64,000 nucleotides of DNA, taken from the NCBI GenBank assembly GCA_964595205.1, contig CAZQOQ010000002.1, forward strand, positions 124,001-188,000. The letters run 5' to 3'. The DNA comes from JADKIH01 sp964595205 (GTDB taxonomy: Bacteria; Bacteroidota; Bacteroidia; AKYH767-A; 2013-40CM-41-45). The notes under the pieces were generated by a model. The model was not told the origin of the DNA, searched no databases, and worked only from the letters and a program-made list of their open reading frames with translations. Positions 18,608 to 27,025 of the stretch are shown here, in pieces. Within the stretch, counting starts at the first letter, position 1; each line of letters begins with the position of its first letter. The translations under genes and the position numbers were made by a program.

Positions 18608-20704
18608 TTAGTTTTTGATTATTGTCTTATATCCGCGGGATCCATCAGAAGTTGTCAATTCTAACAGATATGTTCCGGATGTCAGGTCTTTCATGCTTAT
18701 CGTACCTTCAAATCCATTCAGTTCACCGCGGAGGATTTCTGAACCGGGCAATGAAAGAATTCTGTAACCGGTTACTTTGATGGTGCCGGTTTTCAGGTTA
18801 ACAAACAGGTCGGAAGTTACAGGATTGGGGAATACGCTGAAATTCTTCTCAGAGATGATCTCATTCACTCCGGTTAATTGTGATGGGGACACCACATTGA
18901 TGGAAAATCCTGCCATTGCACGGAAGATGTTACCAAGAGAATCAACTGCAAGGGTATCACAATATGTGCTTGTGCAACCATTTCCATCAGCGACTGTGAG
19001 GCACAGATTATAAATGCCAGTAGAAGCATATACGTGTGACGGGAATGGCTGTGTATCGCTGCTTCCATCACCATAATCCCAATTAAAGGATAAATTAACG
19101 CCGCTTGAAAGATTAACGACTGTTACCTGGAATGGAGAAAGCTGGACGATGGCGTAAAATGCCTGGCAACCGACCGGGTTAATGATCGTTGAATCAACTC
19201 TTACTAAAGAGCAATAAGTATCGGTGCAGCCTCCTGCAGCAACGGTGAGGCATACATTATAGGAGCCTGACTGATTATATGTATGTTGAGGGAACCGGGC
19301 TGTTGATGTTGAATTATCCCCGAAGTCCCAGGAATAGGTTGCTCCTGAATTAGCGGCCGGGGCCGACATATCAATGAAGTAAGCTGTAAGTCCGAGCGTG
19401 GTAGAAATAAATGAAGCAGCACATGTGTTACCTCCTCCGCTCACGATCACTAAATCGCAATATGAACAGCTGGGTGTTCCGGGAGTGTTAACTGTGATGC
19501 ATACATTAAAAATACCTGCTGCCGGAAATGTATGGCTTACTGACTGGCCGGTGTCAGTTCCGGAACCATCTCCAAAGTCCCAGGTAACAGTAGACAATAG
19601 TCCACTGTTAGCCTGGAAATCGATGGTGAAGCTATGGAAGGGATTAGGAGACGAGTTGAAATAGCATGAGCCGGCTTGTCCGACGGGAACAACCTGACAA
19701 ACGGAACATATAACATTTCCCATTGAGTCAGATTCATTCATGCATACAGTATAAGCGCCTGGAGCATTATAGGTGTGACCTACGTTTGTACCGGTTTGCG
19801 TGGAGCCATCACCAAAGTCCCATGACAAAACAGAACCCGGAAATGAAGGTAAACCCCAGAAGAAATAAGATGAAGTTGAGTTGGTATCAAGATTAAAAGC
19901 AAACCAGCAATTGCCATGAGTACTTCCGGCTGTAACGGGCTGGCAATAAAAACAGCTATCGCCTAGAGTGTCTACGGCATACATACAGACGTTGTATGTA
20001 CCTGTAGTTGAATAGATATGTGATACCGATCTGCCGGTACCTGAAGCACCATCACCAAAATCCCAAAAGATACTGGAGAACAAAGCCACATTGGATGTAA
20101 AGTAAATATCCAGACCATTACCGGGATTTGCACTGACGTTAAAGTCACACGTATTTGGCGGACCGGAGACAGTTACTGTATTACAGACATTACAAACAGT
20201 ATCGCCGTTTAATGAATCAACCTTCAACATGCAGACATCATATGTTCCGGTTGATGGGAAAACATATGTATATGGATTTCCTGATATCCAGGTTAACCCA
20301 TGATCAAAACTCCATGAAACAAAAAAGCCGGTTGAAAGCGGGGCATCGAATAATACATCCAGGCCGCTGGTTTGTGTCCAGCTGAAAGTACAGCTTGTAG
20401 TATTCGAACGCACAATAGAATCGCAGTAAGAACACACCAGGACGTTGGAAGAATCATAAATGTCGCAGCAGGCTACTACCGGAAGCAGTGAATTGTACGT
20501 ATGCGTGGGAGCATAGCTTGAACTTGTATTTCCATCTCCAAAATTCCATTCAAAATGATACAAATTAGGCGAGAAGCTTGAACTCGGCGTAAAGGCAACT
20601 ACGTTGAAAGTGCCGGGAGTAAAAGAGTAGCTGAAGAAGCAATTCTGAGCTCTGGATGCCAGAGCAAAAAGAAACATCAGGATTAGTAAAGATTGTTTTT
20701 TCAT
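18608..20704 (-). CDS. Secreted PKD-repeat protein with T9SS sorting domain
   Basis: 698 aa with a signal peptide (LLILMFLFALASRAQ). About seven tandem PKD domains of ~85 residues follow, each with WDFGDG (or variant) and a HTY ... GxYxVC ending; each repeat carries regularly spaced Cys residues, unusual for PKD domains and suggestive of disulfides. The C-terminus (FSVFPNPVTSDLFV ... GTYLLELTT) is a type IX secretion sorting domain. Probably a surface adhesin or matrix protein. Confidence 0.88.
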   Translation of the reverse strand: MKKQSLLILMFLFALASRAQNCFFSYSFTPGTFNVVAFTPSSSFSPNLYHFEWNFGDGNTSSSYAPTHTYNSLLPVVACCDIYDSSNVLVCSYCDSIVRSNTTSCTFSWTQTSGLDVLFDAPLSTGFFVSWSFDHGLTWISGNPYTYVFPSTGTYDVCMLKVDSLNGDTVCNVCNTVTVSGPPNTCDFNVSANPGNGLDIYFTSNVALFSSIFWDFGDGASGTGRSVSHIYSTTGTYNVCMYAVDTLGDSCFYCQPVTAGSTHGNCWFAFNLDTNSTSSYFFWGLPSFPGSVLSWDFGDGSTQTGTNVGHTYNAPGAYTVCMNESDSMGNVICSVCQVVPVGQAGSCYFNSSPNPFHSFTIDFQANSGLLSTVTWDFGDGSGTDTGQSVSHTFPAAGIFNVCITVNTPGTPSCSYCDLVIVSGGGNTCAASFISTTLGLTAYFIDMSAPAANSGATYSWDFGDNSTSTARFPQHTYNQSGSYNVCLTVAAGGCTDTYCSLVRVDSTIINPVGCQAFYAIVQLSPFQVTVVNLSSGVNLSFNWDYGDGSSDTQPFPSHVYASTGIYNLCLTVADGNGCTSTYCDTLAVDSLGNIFRAMAGFSINVVSPSQLTGVNEIISEKNFSVFPNPVTSDLFVNLKTGTIKVTGYRILSLPGSEILRGELNGFEGTISMKDLTSGTYLLELTTSDGSRGYKTIIKN

Positions 20705-20787
20705 GGTTAGAGGATTTTATATCTATTAAGCAACACGGAGAAATCCGTCTGATGGTTTAGTCGTATCGATAATTTTTTTGATTTGAT

Positions 20788-20818
20788 TAAAGTTACACTA
20801 AATATATATGTGGTCAAA
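20788..20818 (-). promoter_or_regulatory. Promoter of PKD-repeat gene
   Basis: On the minus strand TTTG (20818-20815) is separated by 19 bases from TAACTTTA (20795-20788), one base off the Bacteroidota -33/-7 consensus, about 84 bases before the ATG. Confidence 0.55.
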
Positions 20819-21008
20819 TGGACGGGAAGGAACTCCGTCTGCCATGAAAATCAGCGAAGGCAGAGTCTTTGAAAGATAATGGCCGCTCCGCTTCGGACTA
20901 TGTTTAAAGCGACACTCCCCTTTCCAATTGTCAGGTAAAAGTCCTCAGATTCAGAGTTGTTGATTTAATTCTTAGGCACTTAAAATATTCAACAGGGGAT
21001 AATTTTTC

Positions 21009-21038
21009 TTTGTAAATTTTAAAAAAAAGCTACCTTTG
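21009..21038 (+). promoter_or_regulatory. tRNA-Glu promoter
   Basis: TTTG (21009-21012), an 18-base spacer, TACCTTTG (21031-21038): an exact match to the Bacteroidota housekeeping promoter, 17 bases before the tRNA. Confidence 0.8.
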
Positions 21039-21055
21039 CGCTCCTTAAATTAAAA

Positions 21056-21127
21056 GGCCCGTTCGTCTAGGGGTTAGGACATCTCCCTTTCACGGAGGAA
21101 ACGCGGGTTCGATTCCCGCACGGGCTA
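21056..21127 (+). tRNA. tRNA-Glu (anticodon TTC)
   Basis: 72 bases ending at discriminator A, CCA not encoded. Acceptor stem GGCCCGT/ACGGGCT, D-arm with GGGGTTAGGAC, anticodon stem TCTCC/GGAGG with loop CTTTCAC (anticodon TTC at 21089-21091), T-arm GCGGG TTCGATT CCCGC. The 3' end from 21116 is the left core of the prophage attachment site, so the insertion left the tRNA intact. Confidence 0.96.
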
Positions 21128-21131
21128 CGAA
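21116..21131 (+). repeat. attL core
   Basis: CCGCACGGGCTACGAA, covering the 3' T-stem/acceptor of tRNA-Glu plus four following bases; identical to 59241-59256. Confidence 0.92.
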
Positions 21132-21166
21132 AACCCCTTGACTCTCAAGCAGTTAAGGGGTTTTTT
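21130..21166 (+). terminator. Phage-supplied terminator behind tRNA-Glu
   Basis: AAAACCCCTT / AAGGGGTTTT stem with a 15-base loop, then further T's. It lies immediately inside attL. The original tRNA terminator now sits behind attR at 59261, so the element brought a replacement. Confidence 0.85.
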
Positions 21167-21172
21167 CTTGTG

Positions 21173-21192
21173 TGTGTAGCACATGTGTAGCA
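21173..21192 (+). repeat. Left integrase arm-type sites
   Basis: Two copies of TGTGTAGCA (21173-21181 and 21184-21192), 11 bases apart, matched by two copies at the same spacing near attR. TTTAATTAA follows at 21209 and 21229 and recurs at 59151. The layout fits arm-type binding sites of a lambda-class tyrosine integrase. Confidence 0.7.
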
Positions 21193-21272
21193 AAATTTAT
21201 CAACAATCTTTAATTAAACTTAACCATGTTTAATTAAAACACACTTTCTAATTGGAATGAATAGCGGTAATA

Positions 21273-21297
21273 GAACCCGCGTTTCCTCCGTGAAAGG
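21273..21297 (-). other. 25-base inverted copy of the tRNA-Glu anticodon/variable/T-arm region
   Basis: The reverse complement of 21273-21297 is identical over 25 bases to tRNA-Glu positions 21086-21110 (anticodon loop, 3' anticodon stem, variable loop, 5' T-stem, TTC). It lies 145 bases inside the prophage left end, upstream of the promoter of the restriction operon. Too long to be chance; origin and role unknown. Confidence 0.9.
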
Positions 21298-21329
21298 AAA
21301 ATGTTTCGGGTATGAGATTGTGATAAACT

Positions 21330-21337
21330 TATCTTTG
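21330..21337 (+). promoter_or_regulatory. Candidate -7 element of the restriction operon
   Basis: TATCTTTG (TAnnTTTG), 23 bases before the ATG at 21361; a TTTC lies about 22 bases further upstream as a poor -33. Confidence 0.5.
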
Positions 21338-21360
21338 CCAGTTCTAAAAAAAATTGTTCT

Positions 21361-22101
21361 ATGATTTTCTTTTCATGGTTTGACCGCACAATAAGAAAGA
21401 TAGTTCCTAAACATGTTTGGGAAGACCAAGTGTATAGTAAGGTAATGGCTGCATTAATCTATACACCGGTAATAGCAATCTTAGCGACGATATTCTATTT
21501 CATATATGGAGCTTTCAAACAAATACCTTTCTTAGAAAGTTTGAAAACACTTGGAGTGTTTTTAATTGACTTACGATTATATTACAACTGGTTTATAATA
21601 ATTCTTATACTTTGTACAATCGGTTTCATCATTACACTACGTGCTTACATTAAAAGTCGAAAAAGTAGGACCGTATATCTTAGCGGTGACAAACTAAAGA
21701 AGTTAAAGAAAGAACTTGATAAAGAAGAAAAACCATTCGCCGAAATTGCAATTAGTATAAGCGAAGGTCTTGAAATAATAAGAGACTTTTTTCCGGGTAC
21801 ATGGCAAAGTACATATTCGGATGGTAAAGGTTTCGGCGGTCATTGTCCAAAGCTTTATATTAATAATAAAAATGAGTGGATGGAAGAAAATAGAAAAACA
21901 CACTTAGTGTTTGACTTCAAAGTGATAAGCGAAAAAGGTATGGCAGGTGAAAATGTTGGAGACGAAATAACATTTTTCAAACATGATGTAAGAACCGGTG
22001 AAAAAATGTTTAATCGTTTAGAAGTTATTGTACCATTTCAACATTACAAGGGATATGAAAAAGGTTATATAGAAATTGAGTACAAGAAAATACCATTATG
22101 A
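21361..22101 (+). CDS. Two-TM membrane protein of unknown function, partner of type IIG enzyme
   Basis: 246 aa. Two membrane helices (residues ~30-52 and ~75-97) precede a cytoplasmic ~140-residue domain beginning near FFPGTWQSTYSDGKGFGG and rich in beta-strand pattern. Not recognised as a known family; the 2-TM plus beta-barrel-like layout superficially recalls membrane effectors of anti-phage systems, but no nucleotide cyclase is present. Its stop overlaps the ATG of the restriction-modification gene (ATGA), so the two are translationally coupled and may work together. Confidence 0.75.
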   Translation: MIFFSWFDRTIRKIVPKHVWEDQVYSKVMAALIYTPVIAILATIFYFIYGAFKQIPFLESLKTLGVFLIDLRLYYNWFIIILILCTIGFIITLRAYIKSRKSRTVYLSGDKLKKLKKELDKEEKPFAEIAISISEGLEIIRDFFPGTWQSTYSDGKGFGGHCPKLYINNKNEWMEENRKTHLVFDFKVISEKGMAGENVGDEITFFKHDVRTGEKMFNRLEVIVPFQHYKGYEKGYIEIEYKKIPL

Positions 22102-25025
22102 TTGAAACCACATTTGAAAGAGCATACGAAATAATTGGTAAGCTTGTAGATGATTTTAAGCAAGGGCAAAAACACTATCTATCAAAAGACTATCAAGAAG
22201 CTGAAGCCCGGAAAGACTTCATAGATAAATTCTTTATTGCACTTGGTTGGGACGTGCATCATGATGAACAAAAAAATCCTTTCGAGCAAGAAGTTAAAGT
22301 TGAAAAGGGCGTTGACGTTTCGGGTGCACAAAAGAAAGCCGACTATTCGTTTACACTTGCACCATACTTTAATGAACCAAAATTTTTCGTTGAGGCCAAA
22401 AAACCAAGTCAGGATTTAGCAAACCCGGATTATTATTTTCAAGTTGCTCGATATGGATGGCACCAAAATACTCCGCTATGTGTACTTACAAACTTTAATG
22501 AGTTCCATGTTATTGATAGTAGGTTTTCACCGGACATTAGTATTATCCTTAAAAAAAAATGGAAAAGTTATCACTATACTGACTATCTAAACAAAGAAAA
22601 GTTTTCCGAAATCTATTATCTATTTTCTCGTGAAGCTGTTTTAGATAATTCAATTGGTAAGCGTGTTGAAGAGTTACCAACTCCACGAGGTAAGTCCGTA
22701 CAAAAAGCACTATTCCCTTATGAGGTACATAAAACAATCGATGATGATTTTCTCAATGACATTGAATTGAAGCGAGAAGTGCTTGCAAAAGCATTTAAGA
22801 AAAATGATAATAGTCTTACCAGTGAAGAGTTAACGGAAGCTACACAACGTACAATTGATAGATTGGTGTTCATTCGCTTTCTTGAAGACAAACAAATAGA
22901 GCAAGAACATTATGTAGATAAGTTTGGAGAAAATGGTAAAGCATGGGACCAATTTATTGCATTGTGTAGAAAGTTAGATGCTAAATATAACGGTGTTGTA
23001 TTCAAGAAAAATTTTATTGATGCTGATAATTTTAAAGGACCGGTTGATAGTGAATTTCATTCCATAACACAAGACCTATGCCACCTTAATAGTAGGTTTT
23101 TGTTTAATCAAATTCCTATACACATTTTAGGCTCTATCTATGAGCGTTTCTTAGGTAAGATAATTCACGCTACACCTAAACAAGTACGATTAGAAGAGAA
23201 AGAAGAAATAAGAAAACAAGGTGGCGTTTACTATACTCCCAAATATGTTGTAGACTATATCGTAAACAATACGATTGTAAAACAAATCGAAGGTAAGACC
23301 CCGGACCAAATAGCAAAATTGCGATTTGCTGATATTGCATGTGGTTCAGGTTCCTTTCTAATAAGTGTATTCGATGCACTATTAATTGAACATTCTAAAT
23401 ACTATCAGCTTAACCCGGATAGGGCAAAGAAGGACGGGTGCCACTTTAAGGATGGTATTTGGGTTTTGAGTATAAAACAAAAGCAAAAGATTTTAGTGAA
23501 CAACATCTACGGAATTGATATAGATAATCAAGCTGTAGAGGTAACACAACTTTCTCTTTCATTAAAAATGTTGGAAGACGAAACCACTGCAACGGCAAAT
23601 GACATGCAAGTATTATTTCATGTGAAGATTTTACCTGACATGAGTAAAAATATTGTTTGCGGTAATTCAATTATTGAAAGCGATGTTGTAGCACAAGATT
23701 TATTTGGTGAAACGGATATTGATACTAATGAAATCAATCCATTAGATTTATCAATTCCGTTCAATAAAATTCTTAAAGATGGTGGTTTCGATGCGATTGT
23801 TGGAAATCCTCCGTGGGTTGATATTAAAGAGTTACCACCTGCACATGTAAAATATTATTTCAAAAAGTACAAATCAGTCGAGAATAGAATGAACTTATAC
23901 GCTGTGTTTGTTGAGCGGTGTTTATCTATCCTTAGTAAGAATGGCTTATTCGGCTATATCATTCCTAACTCTATACTATATCAAAGCTCATACACTAAGC
24001 TTAGAAATTTGATACTTAGCAATTACTCAGTAAATGATATTGTGCGATTGCCGGATGATGTTTTCAAAAATGTAAAAGCTGAAACTGTCATACTGGTTAT
24101 TCAAGGCAAGAAAGTTAAGAATAACAAATGCCATGTTATGATTTATAACAACGATGATAAAATCAATATCATTTCCAATGAGAATGTACCGGTAAAAAAA
24201 TCGGTTAATGATGATGGATGGAAAAATAGTGAGCTATCAACATTCGATATATTTAGCAGTAAAGAAATAAACGACCTCTTAAAGAAAATTGAAAAAGATA
24301 GTGTTGAATTAGTTTCACTATGTGATTTTACACTTGGTCTTACTCCCTATGATGCTTATAAAGGTCATACTAAGAAGCAAATTGAACAACGTGTATTTCA
24401 TTCAACGACAAAAAAAGATGCAACATTTAAAAAGCTATTAGCCGGTGGAGACGTAAAAAGATTTTATGTTGAATGGGGCGGTGAAGAGTATATTAGTTAT
24501 GGAGACTGGTTAGGTGCTCCACGAGAAAAAAGATTTTTTACAGGGGAAAGAATACTAATAAGACAAATTGTAAGCGGCAAACCTTTACGTATCTATGCTG
24601 GTTGGACTAATGAAGAATTATACAATCAGCAATCTATATTTAATCTACTTAGAAAGTCAAATTGCGAGTTAGATTTGAAATACATTCTTGCAATTATGAA
24701 TTCTAAGTTGATGAATATGTATCATGCATACAAGTTTCTCGACTTATCAAAAAGACTATTTCAAAAAATACTAATTCAAAATTGTAAGAAGTTTCCTATC
24801 CGTGTATTAGATTTAAAGAATAAAGAACAAAAGAAAACCCATGATAAAATTATTGAACTGGTAAATCAAATTATGGAGGTGCAAGCAAAATTAGATGTTG
24901 CTAAAACGGATAAGGATAAATCAAATTTACAAAACCGGTATAACTCTTTGGATAAACAAATAGATGTTATGATTTGTAATGTTTACCAAATGGATGGTAA
25001 TGATGTTGATTTGATAGAAGTTTAG
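22098..25025 (+). CDS. Type IIG restriction-modification enzyme (fused nuclease and N6-adenine methyltransferase)
   Basis: 975 aa. The N-terminal PD-(D/E)XK nuclease shows KKADYSF then FFVEAKKP near residues 79-101. A helical connector follows. The methyltransferase has SAM motif I ADIACGSGSF near residue 410 and catalytic NPPW near 569. The C-terminal ~300 residues carry a TaqI/Eco57I-type specificity region (KLLAGGDVKRFYVEW, RILIRQIV, YNQQSIFNLL). Nuclease and methylase signatures are intact. It would cut unmethylated DNA and protect its own recognition sequence, which is unknown. As prophage cargo it may exclude competing phages. Confidence 0.92.
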   Translation: MIETTFERAYEIIGKLVDDFKQGQKHYLSKDYQEAEARKDFIDKFFIALGWDVHHDEQKNPFEQEVKVEKGVDVSGAQKKADYSFTLAPYFNEPKFFVEAKKPSQDLANPDYYFQVARYGWHQNTPLCVLTNFNEFHVIDSRFSPDISIILKKKWKSYHYTDYLNKEKFSEIYYLFSREAVLDNSIGKRVEELPTPRGKSVQKALFPYEVHKTIDDDFLNDIELKREVLAKAFKKNDNSLTSEELTEATQRTIDRLVFIRFLEDKQIEQEHYVDKFGENGKAWDQFIALCRKLDAKYNGVVFKKNFIDADNFKGPVDSEFHSITQDLCHLNSRFLFNQIPIHILGSIYERFLGKIIHATPKQVRLEEKEEIRKQGGVYYTPKYVVDYIVNNTIVKQIEGKTPDQIAKLRFADIACGSGSFLISVFDALLIEHSKYYQLNPDRAKKDGCHFKDGIWVLSIKQKQKILVNNIYGIDIDNQAVEVTQLSLSLKMLEDETTATANDMQVLFHVKILPDMSKNIVCGNSIIESDVVAQDLFGETDIDTNEINPLDLSIPFNKILKDGGFDAIVGNPPWVDIKELPPAHVKYYFKKYKSVENRMNLYAVFVERCLSILSKNGLFGYIIPNSILYQSSYTKLRNLILSNYSVNDIVRLPDDVFKNVKAETVILVIQGKKVKNNKCHVMIYNNDDKINIISNENVPVKKSVNDDGWKNSELSTFDIFSSKEINDLLKKIEKDSVELVSLCDFTLGLTPYDAYKGHTKKQIEQRVFHSTTKKDATFKKLLAGGDVKRFYVEWGGEEYISYGDWLGAPREKRFFTGERILIRQIVSGKPLRIYAGWTNEELYNQQSIFNLLRKSNCELDLKYILAIMNSKLMNMYHAYKFLDLSKRLFQKILIQNCKKFPIRVLDLKNKEQKKTHDKIIELVNQIMEVQAKLDVAKTDKDKSNLQNRYNSLDKQIDVMICNVYQMDGNDVDLIEV

Positions 25026-25648
25026 AAAAGCTTGCCTTTAGCAATATCAACTTTGAATTGCTCTTTCACGTCTATCTTAATCTTTTTTATAGTATTGAAG
25101 ATATAGCCAATACTCCACCCGGTAAGTTCTTTAATTTGTGAATAGCTTATATCATTGTAAAAGTAAAATTTGAATATACCGGCATCCTTTGCACTGTAGT
25201 TTACCTGCACATAATCGAAAATATCATTAAGTAAGTTATTCTCGTATATGTGCTTTTCTATTTTCTCTAAGTATTCTTGCTCATGATAAATCAGTTGAAA
25301 ACTATGTTCACATTCAACATTAAAATCTACAATATCTTCTTTACCATCCCTTAATGGTTGTAATATCTCATTTCGGACAATAATGTATAGATAGTTTAAA
25401 AATGATGCACCGCTTTGTGTTATACCCTTTGGAAAATAAAAACCCTCACTTGCAATCTTATCATGTGCTTTCACTATTGAAGTTTGAAAAGCGTCATCAT
25501 TAAAAATGTATTGAAATTGTTTTTGCCGGGAAAAATACCTCTTAATAAAGTTGTAGTGATTGCCTACATGGGTTAAAAAGTATTCGGCTATTTGCTCATT
25601 AGTTAATTTATCCGGGGCCCTCTTCCTTTTCGGTTTATCATTATTCAT
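25022..25648 (-). CDS. Divergent sigma-70-family (ECF-like) factor of the prophage
   Basis: 208 aa. A basic N-terminus is followed by a region-2-like helical block (residues ~28-100: YNFIKRYFSR, DDAFQTSIVKAHDKI, FLNYLYIIVRNEILQPLRD) and a region-4-like helix-turn-helix (residues ~150-198: YSAKDAGIFKFYFYNDISY, IKELTGWSIGYIFNTIKKI). The order and spacing match ECF sigma factors, though sequence is diverged. Starts eight bases before the end of the upstream nuclease gene (overlapping operon) and converges with the type IIG gene. It is the obvious candidate to recognise the repeated late-promoter motif; that link is inferred. Confidence 0.68.
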   Translation of the reverse strand: MNNDKPKRKRAPDKLTNEQIAEYFLTHVGNHYNFIKRYFSRQKQFQYIFNDDAFQTSIVKAHDKIASEGFYFPKGITQSGASFLNYLYIIVRNEILQPLRDGKEDIVDFNVECEHSFQLIYHEQEYLEKIEKHIYENNLLNDIFDYVQVNYSAKDAGIFKFYFYNDISYSQIKELTGWSIGYIFNTIKKIKIDVKEQFKVDIAKGKLF

Positions 25649-26348
25649 TGGATAGTATAAAGTTTTCTCTATCCAATAAATAGTTCTTAATTTTTATGTA
25701 GTCTTTGAATTCAAACCTTGCTTGCGCTTCACTCTTTTGATAAATGCACATTTGCTTTTCTACAAGGGTTCTATCAACCTCGGACCTGGGTACCTTCATC
25801 CATATTTTTTTAAGAGTTAAATTAGGATTGTATAGATTATACAAATGTGCGATACCGTCACTTTCAATGAATAAGATATAAGGTATTCCGTTTATCTCAT
25901 TAGCATGTTTGATTAGTGCTAAGCGTTTTTCCTCTTCACCTAAATTCGTATTAGGCCACTCATTACTTGCATTCGTTCTTTCTTTCACCTCAATAACTAT
26001 TGTTGGTTGATTCATGAAATAAATTATTCCATCCCATCTTGTATAGTCTTCACCATATCCCAAATAATCAATATCAACATGTGAAATGTACTTGTATTGG
26101 TACAGTGTAGTTGCTGCACTCAAATGAAATTGTGTGAAGTAATCGACCATGAGAGCGTTTGAATATCCACTCTTACTAAAGTCCGCTCGTTTGTAATATT
26201 TATTTGCTGTTACTTGTGTAGTTACCCCTGAATAGAATAACGGTTTTGGCAATGAACTGTAATTATTTTGTATAGCCATAAGCTTATTTATTTTCCATTC
26301 CATAAATAGGTTGAATTTTTTCAAAACACTTTTTAAGGACATGGACAA
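25641..26348 (-). CDS. PD-(D/E)XK-type nuclease-like protein
   Basis: 235 aa as given. ATGs at codons 3, 16 and 24 are possible, and MAIQNNYSSLPKP at codon 24 is an attractive start. The segment WDGIIYFMNQPTIVIEVKER gives D106, E120 and K122, a PD-(D/E)XK core; the following strand (YILFIESDGIAHLYNL) fits the fold. Catalytic signature intact, substrate unknown. First gene of a two-gene operon with the sigma-like factor. Confidence 0.6.
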   Translation of the reverse strand: MSMSLKSVLKKFNLFMEWKINKLMAIQNNYSSLPKPLFYSGVTTQVTANKYYKRADFSKSGYSNALMVDYFTQFHLSAATTLYQYKYISHVDIDYLGYGEDYTRWDGIIYFMNQPTIVIEVKERTNASNEWPNTNLGEEEKRLALIKHANEINGIPYILFIESDGIAHLYNLYNPNLTLKKIWMKVPRSEVDRTLVEKQMCIYQKSEAQARFEFKDYIKIKNYLLDRENFILSNE

Positions 26349-26516
26349 AAAGAAAAACCTCGCTTACCGGGCTTCTCAATTCACTGACTTGTATATTTTC
26401 GTTGTGAGAGCTTTTTTATATTTCCGGGTCTTGATAAGCTGATTATGTGATAAGCGATTGTAGAGGCTTAAAACGCTTGTATATCGCAAATTTTGAAACA
26501 CATTAACTATCAATCA

Positions 26517-26576
26517 GTAGAAGGCCCCCCAACAAAGTGGTAGAAGGCCACCAACAAACCAGTGTAAACCAGTGTA
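26517..26576 (+). repeat. Two adjacent pairs of short direct repeats
   Basis: GTAGAAGGCC(C)CCAACAAA-type units at 26517-26536 and 26540-26558 (one mismatch and one length difference), followed directly by AACCAGTGTA twice in tandem (26557-26566, 26567-26576). Confidence 0.7.
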
Positions 26577-26862
26577 GGGCCGGGGCCTCGCTAAAAAAAT
26601 GCCATTTTGACGTGCTTTTTCTTCATCAAAACTTAACATAAGTGCTTAAATTTCAATGATTTAGCCCTTTTTTTCTTGGCACGATTTTATTTTACAATTA
26701 TGTCAGGTCTTCATCTACATTTCTTCATGCCAAACTTTTTTGTGCCCTTTTTGCGCTGAATTCAGCCCCTTTTTAGCGTTTTTACCGGACGTTACGATTT
26801 ATGAAGAAAGTTAAAAACTATAGTTATCAACAGCCCAAATTGAAGCAAAAAAGCCCATACAA

Positions 26863-26893
26863 AAAGCCCCAAAATGAAACAAAAAGGGGCTTT
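26863..26893 (-). terminator. Minus-facing hairpin terminator
   Basis: AAAGCCCC/GGGGCTTT stem with a 15-base loop; on the minus strand it is followed by TTTTTG. There is no minus-strand gene immediately upstream of it, so it may end an unannotated short transcript. Confidence 0.5.
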
Positions 26894-26932
26894 CGATACC
26901 TTTAATTTTAACTAAAATAGCCTTGTATCTAT

Positions 26933-26996
26933 ATGATAATCATAGTGTAATAATCATTATCGGACGTTGGTACATAATACATAATTTGTATCTTTG
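26933..26996 (+). promoter_or_regulatory. Promoter with palindrome upstream of small gene 27026
   Basis: GTTG (26966-26969), a 19-base spacer, TATCTTTG (26989-26996) fits the Bacteroidota promoter. Just upstream are a palindrome ATGAT-A-ATCAT (26933-26943) and an outer inverted pair GATAAT/ATTATC (26935-26961), a possible operator. Confidence 0.6.
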
Positions 26997-27025
26997 GGTA
27001 TACCAAAACCCAAAAATTAAACGTT

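Larger units (their letters stand above)
20705..21055. other. Intergenic region before tRNA-Glu
   Basis: 351 bases without a gene. It holds the leftward promoter of the PKD-repeat gene and the rightward tRNA promoter listed separately; I see nothing else convincing in the middle part (20820-21000). Confidence 0.6.
26349..27025. other. 677-base non-coding region of the prophage left arm
   Basis: Contains short direct repeats (26517-26576), a minus-facing hairpin terminator (26863-26893), a palindrome and a promoter next to the small gene at 27026. Several GGCC/GGGGCC-rich patches break the A+T-rich background. No supported coding frame. It could hold regulatory RNA or an origin, but nothing proves this. 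Confidence 0.6.

Noticed and set aside
26521..26576. Possible CRISPR-like array
   Set aside because: Only two imperfect short repeats with no regular spacers and no cas genes.
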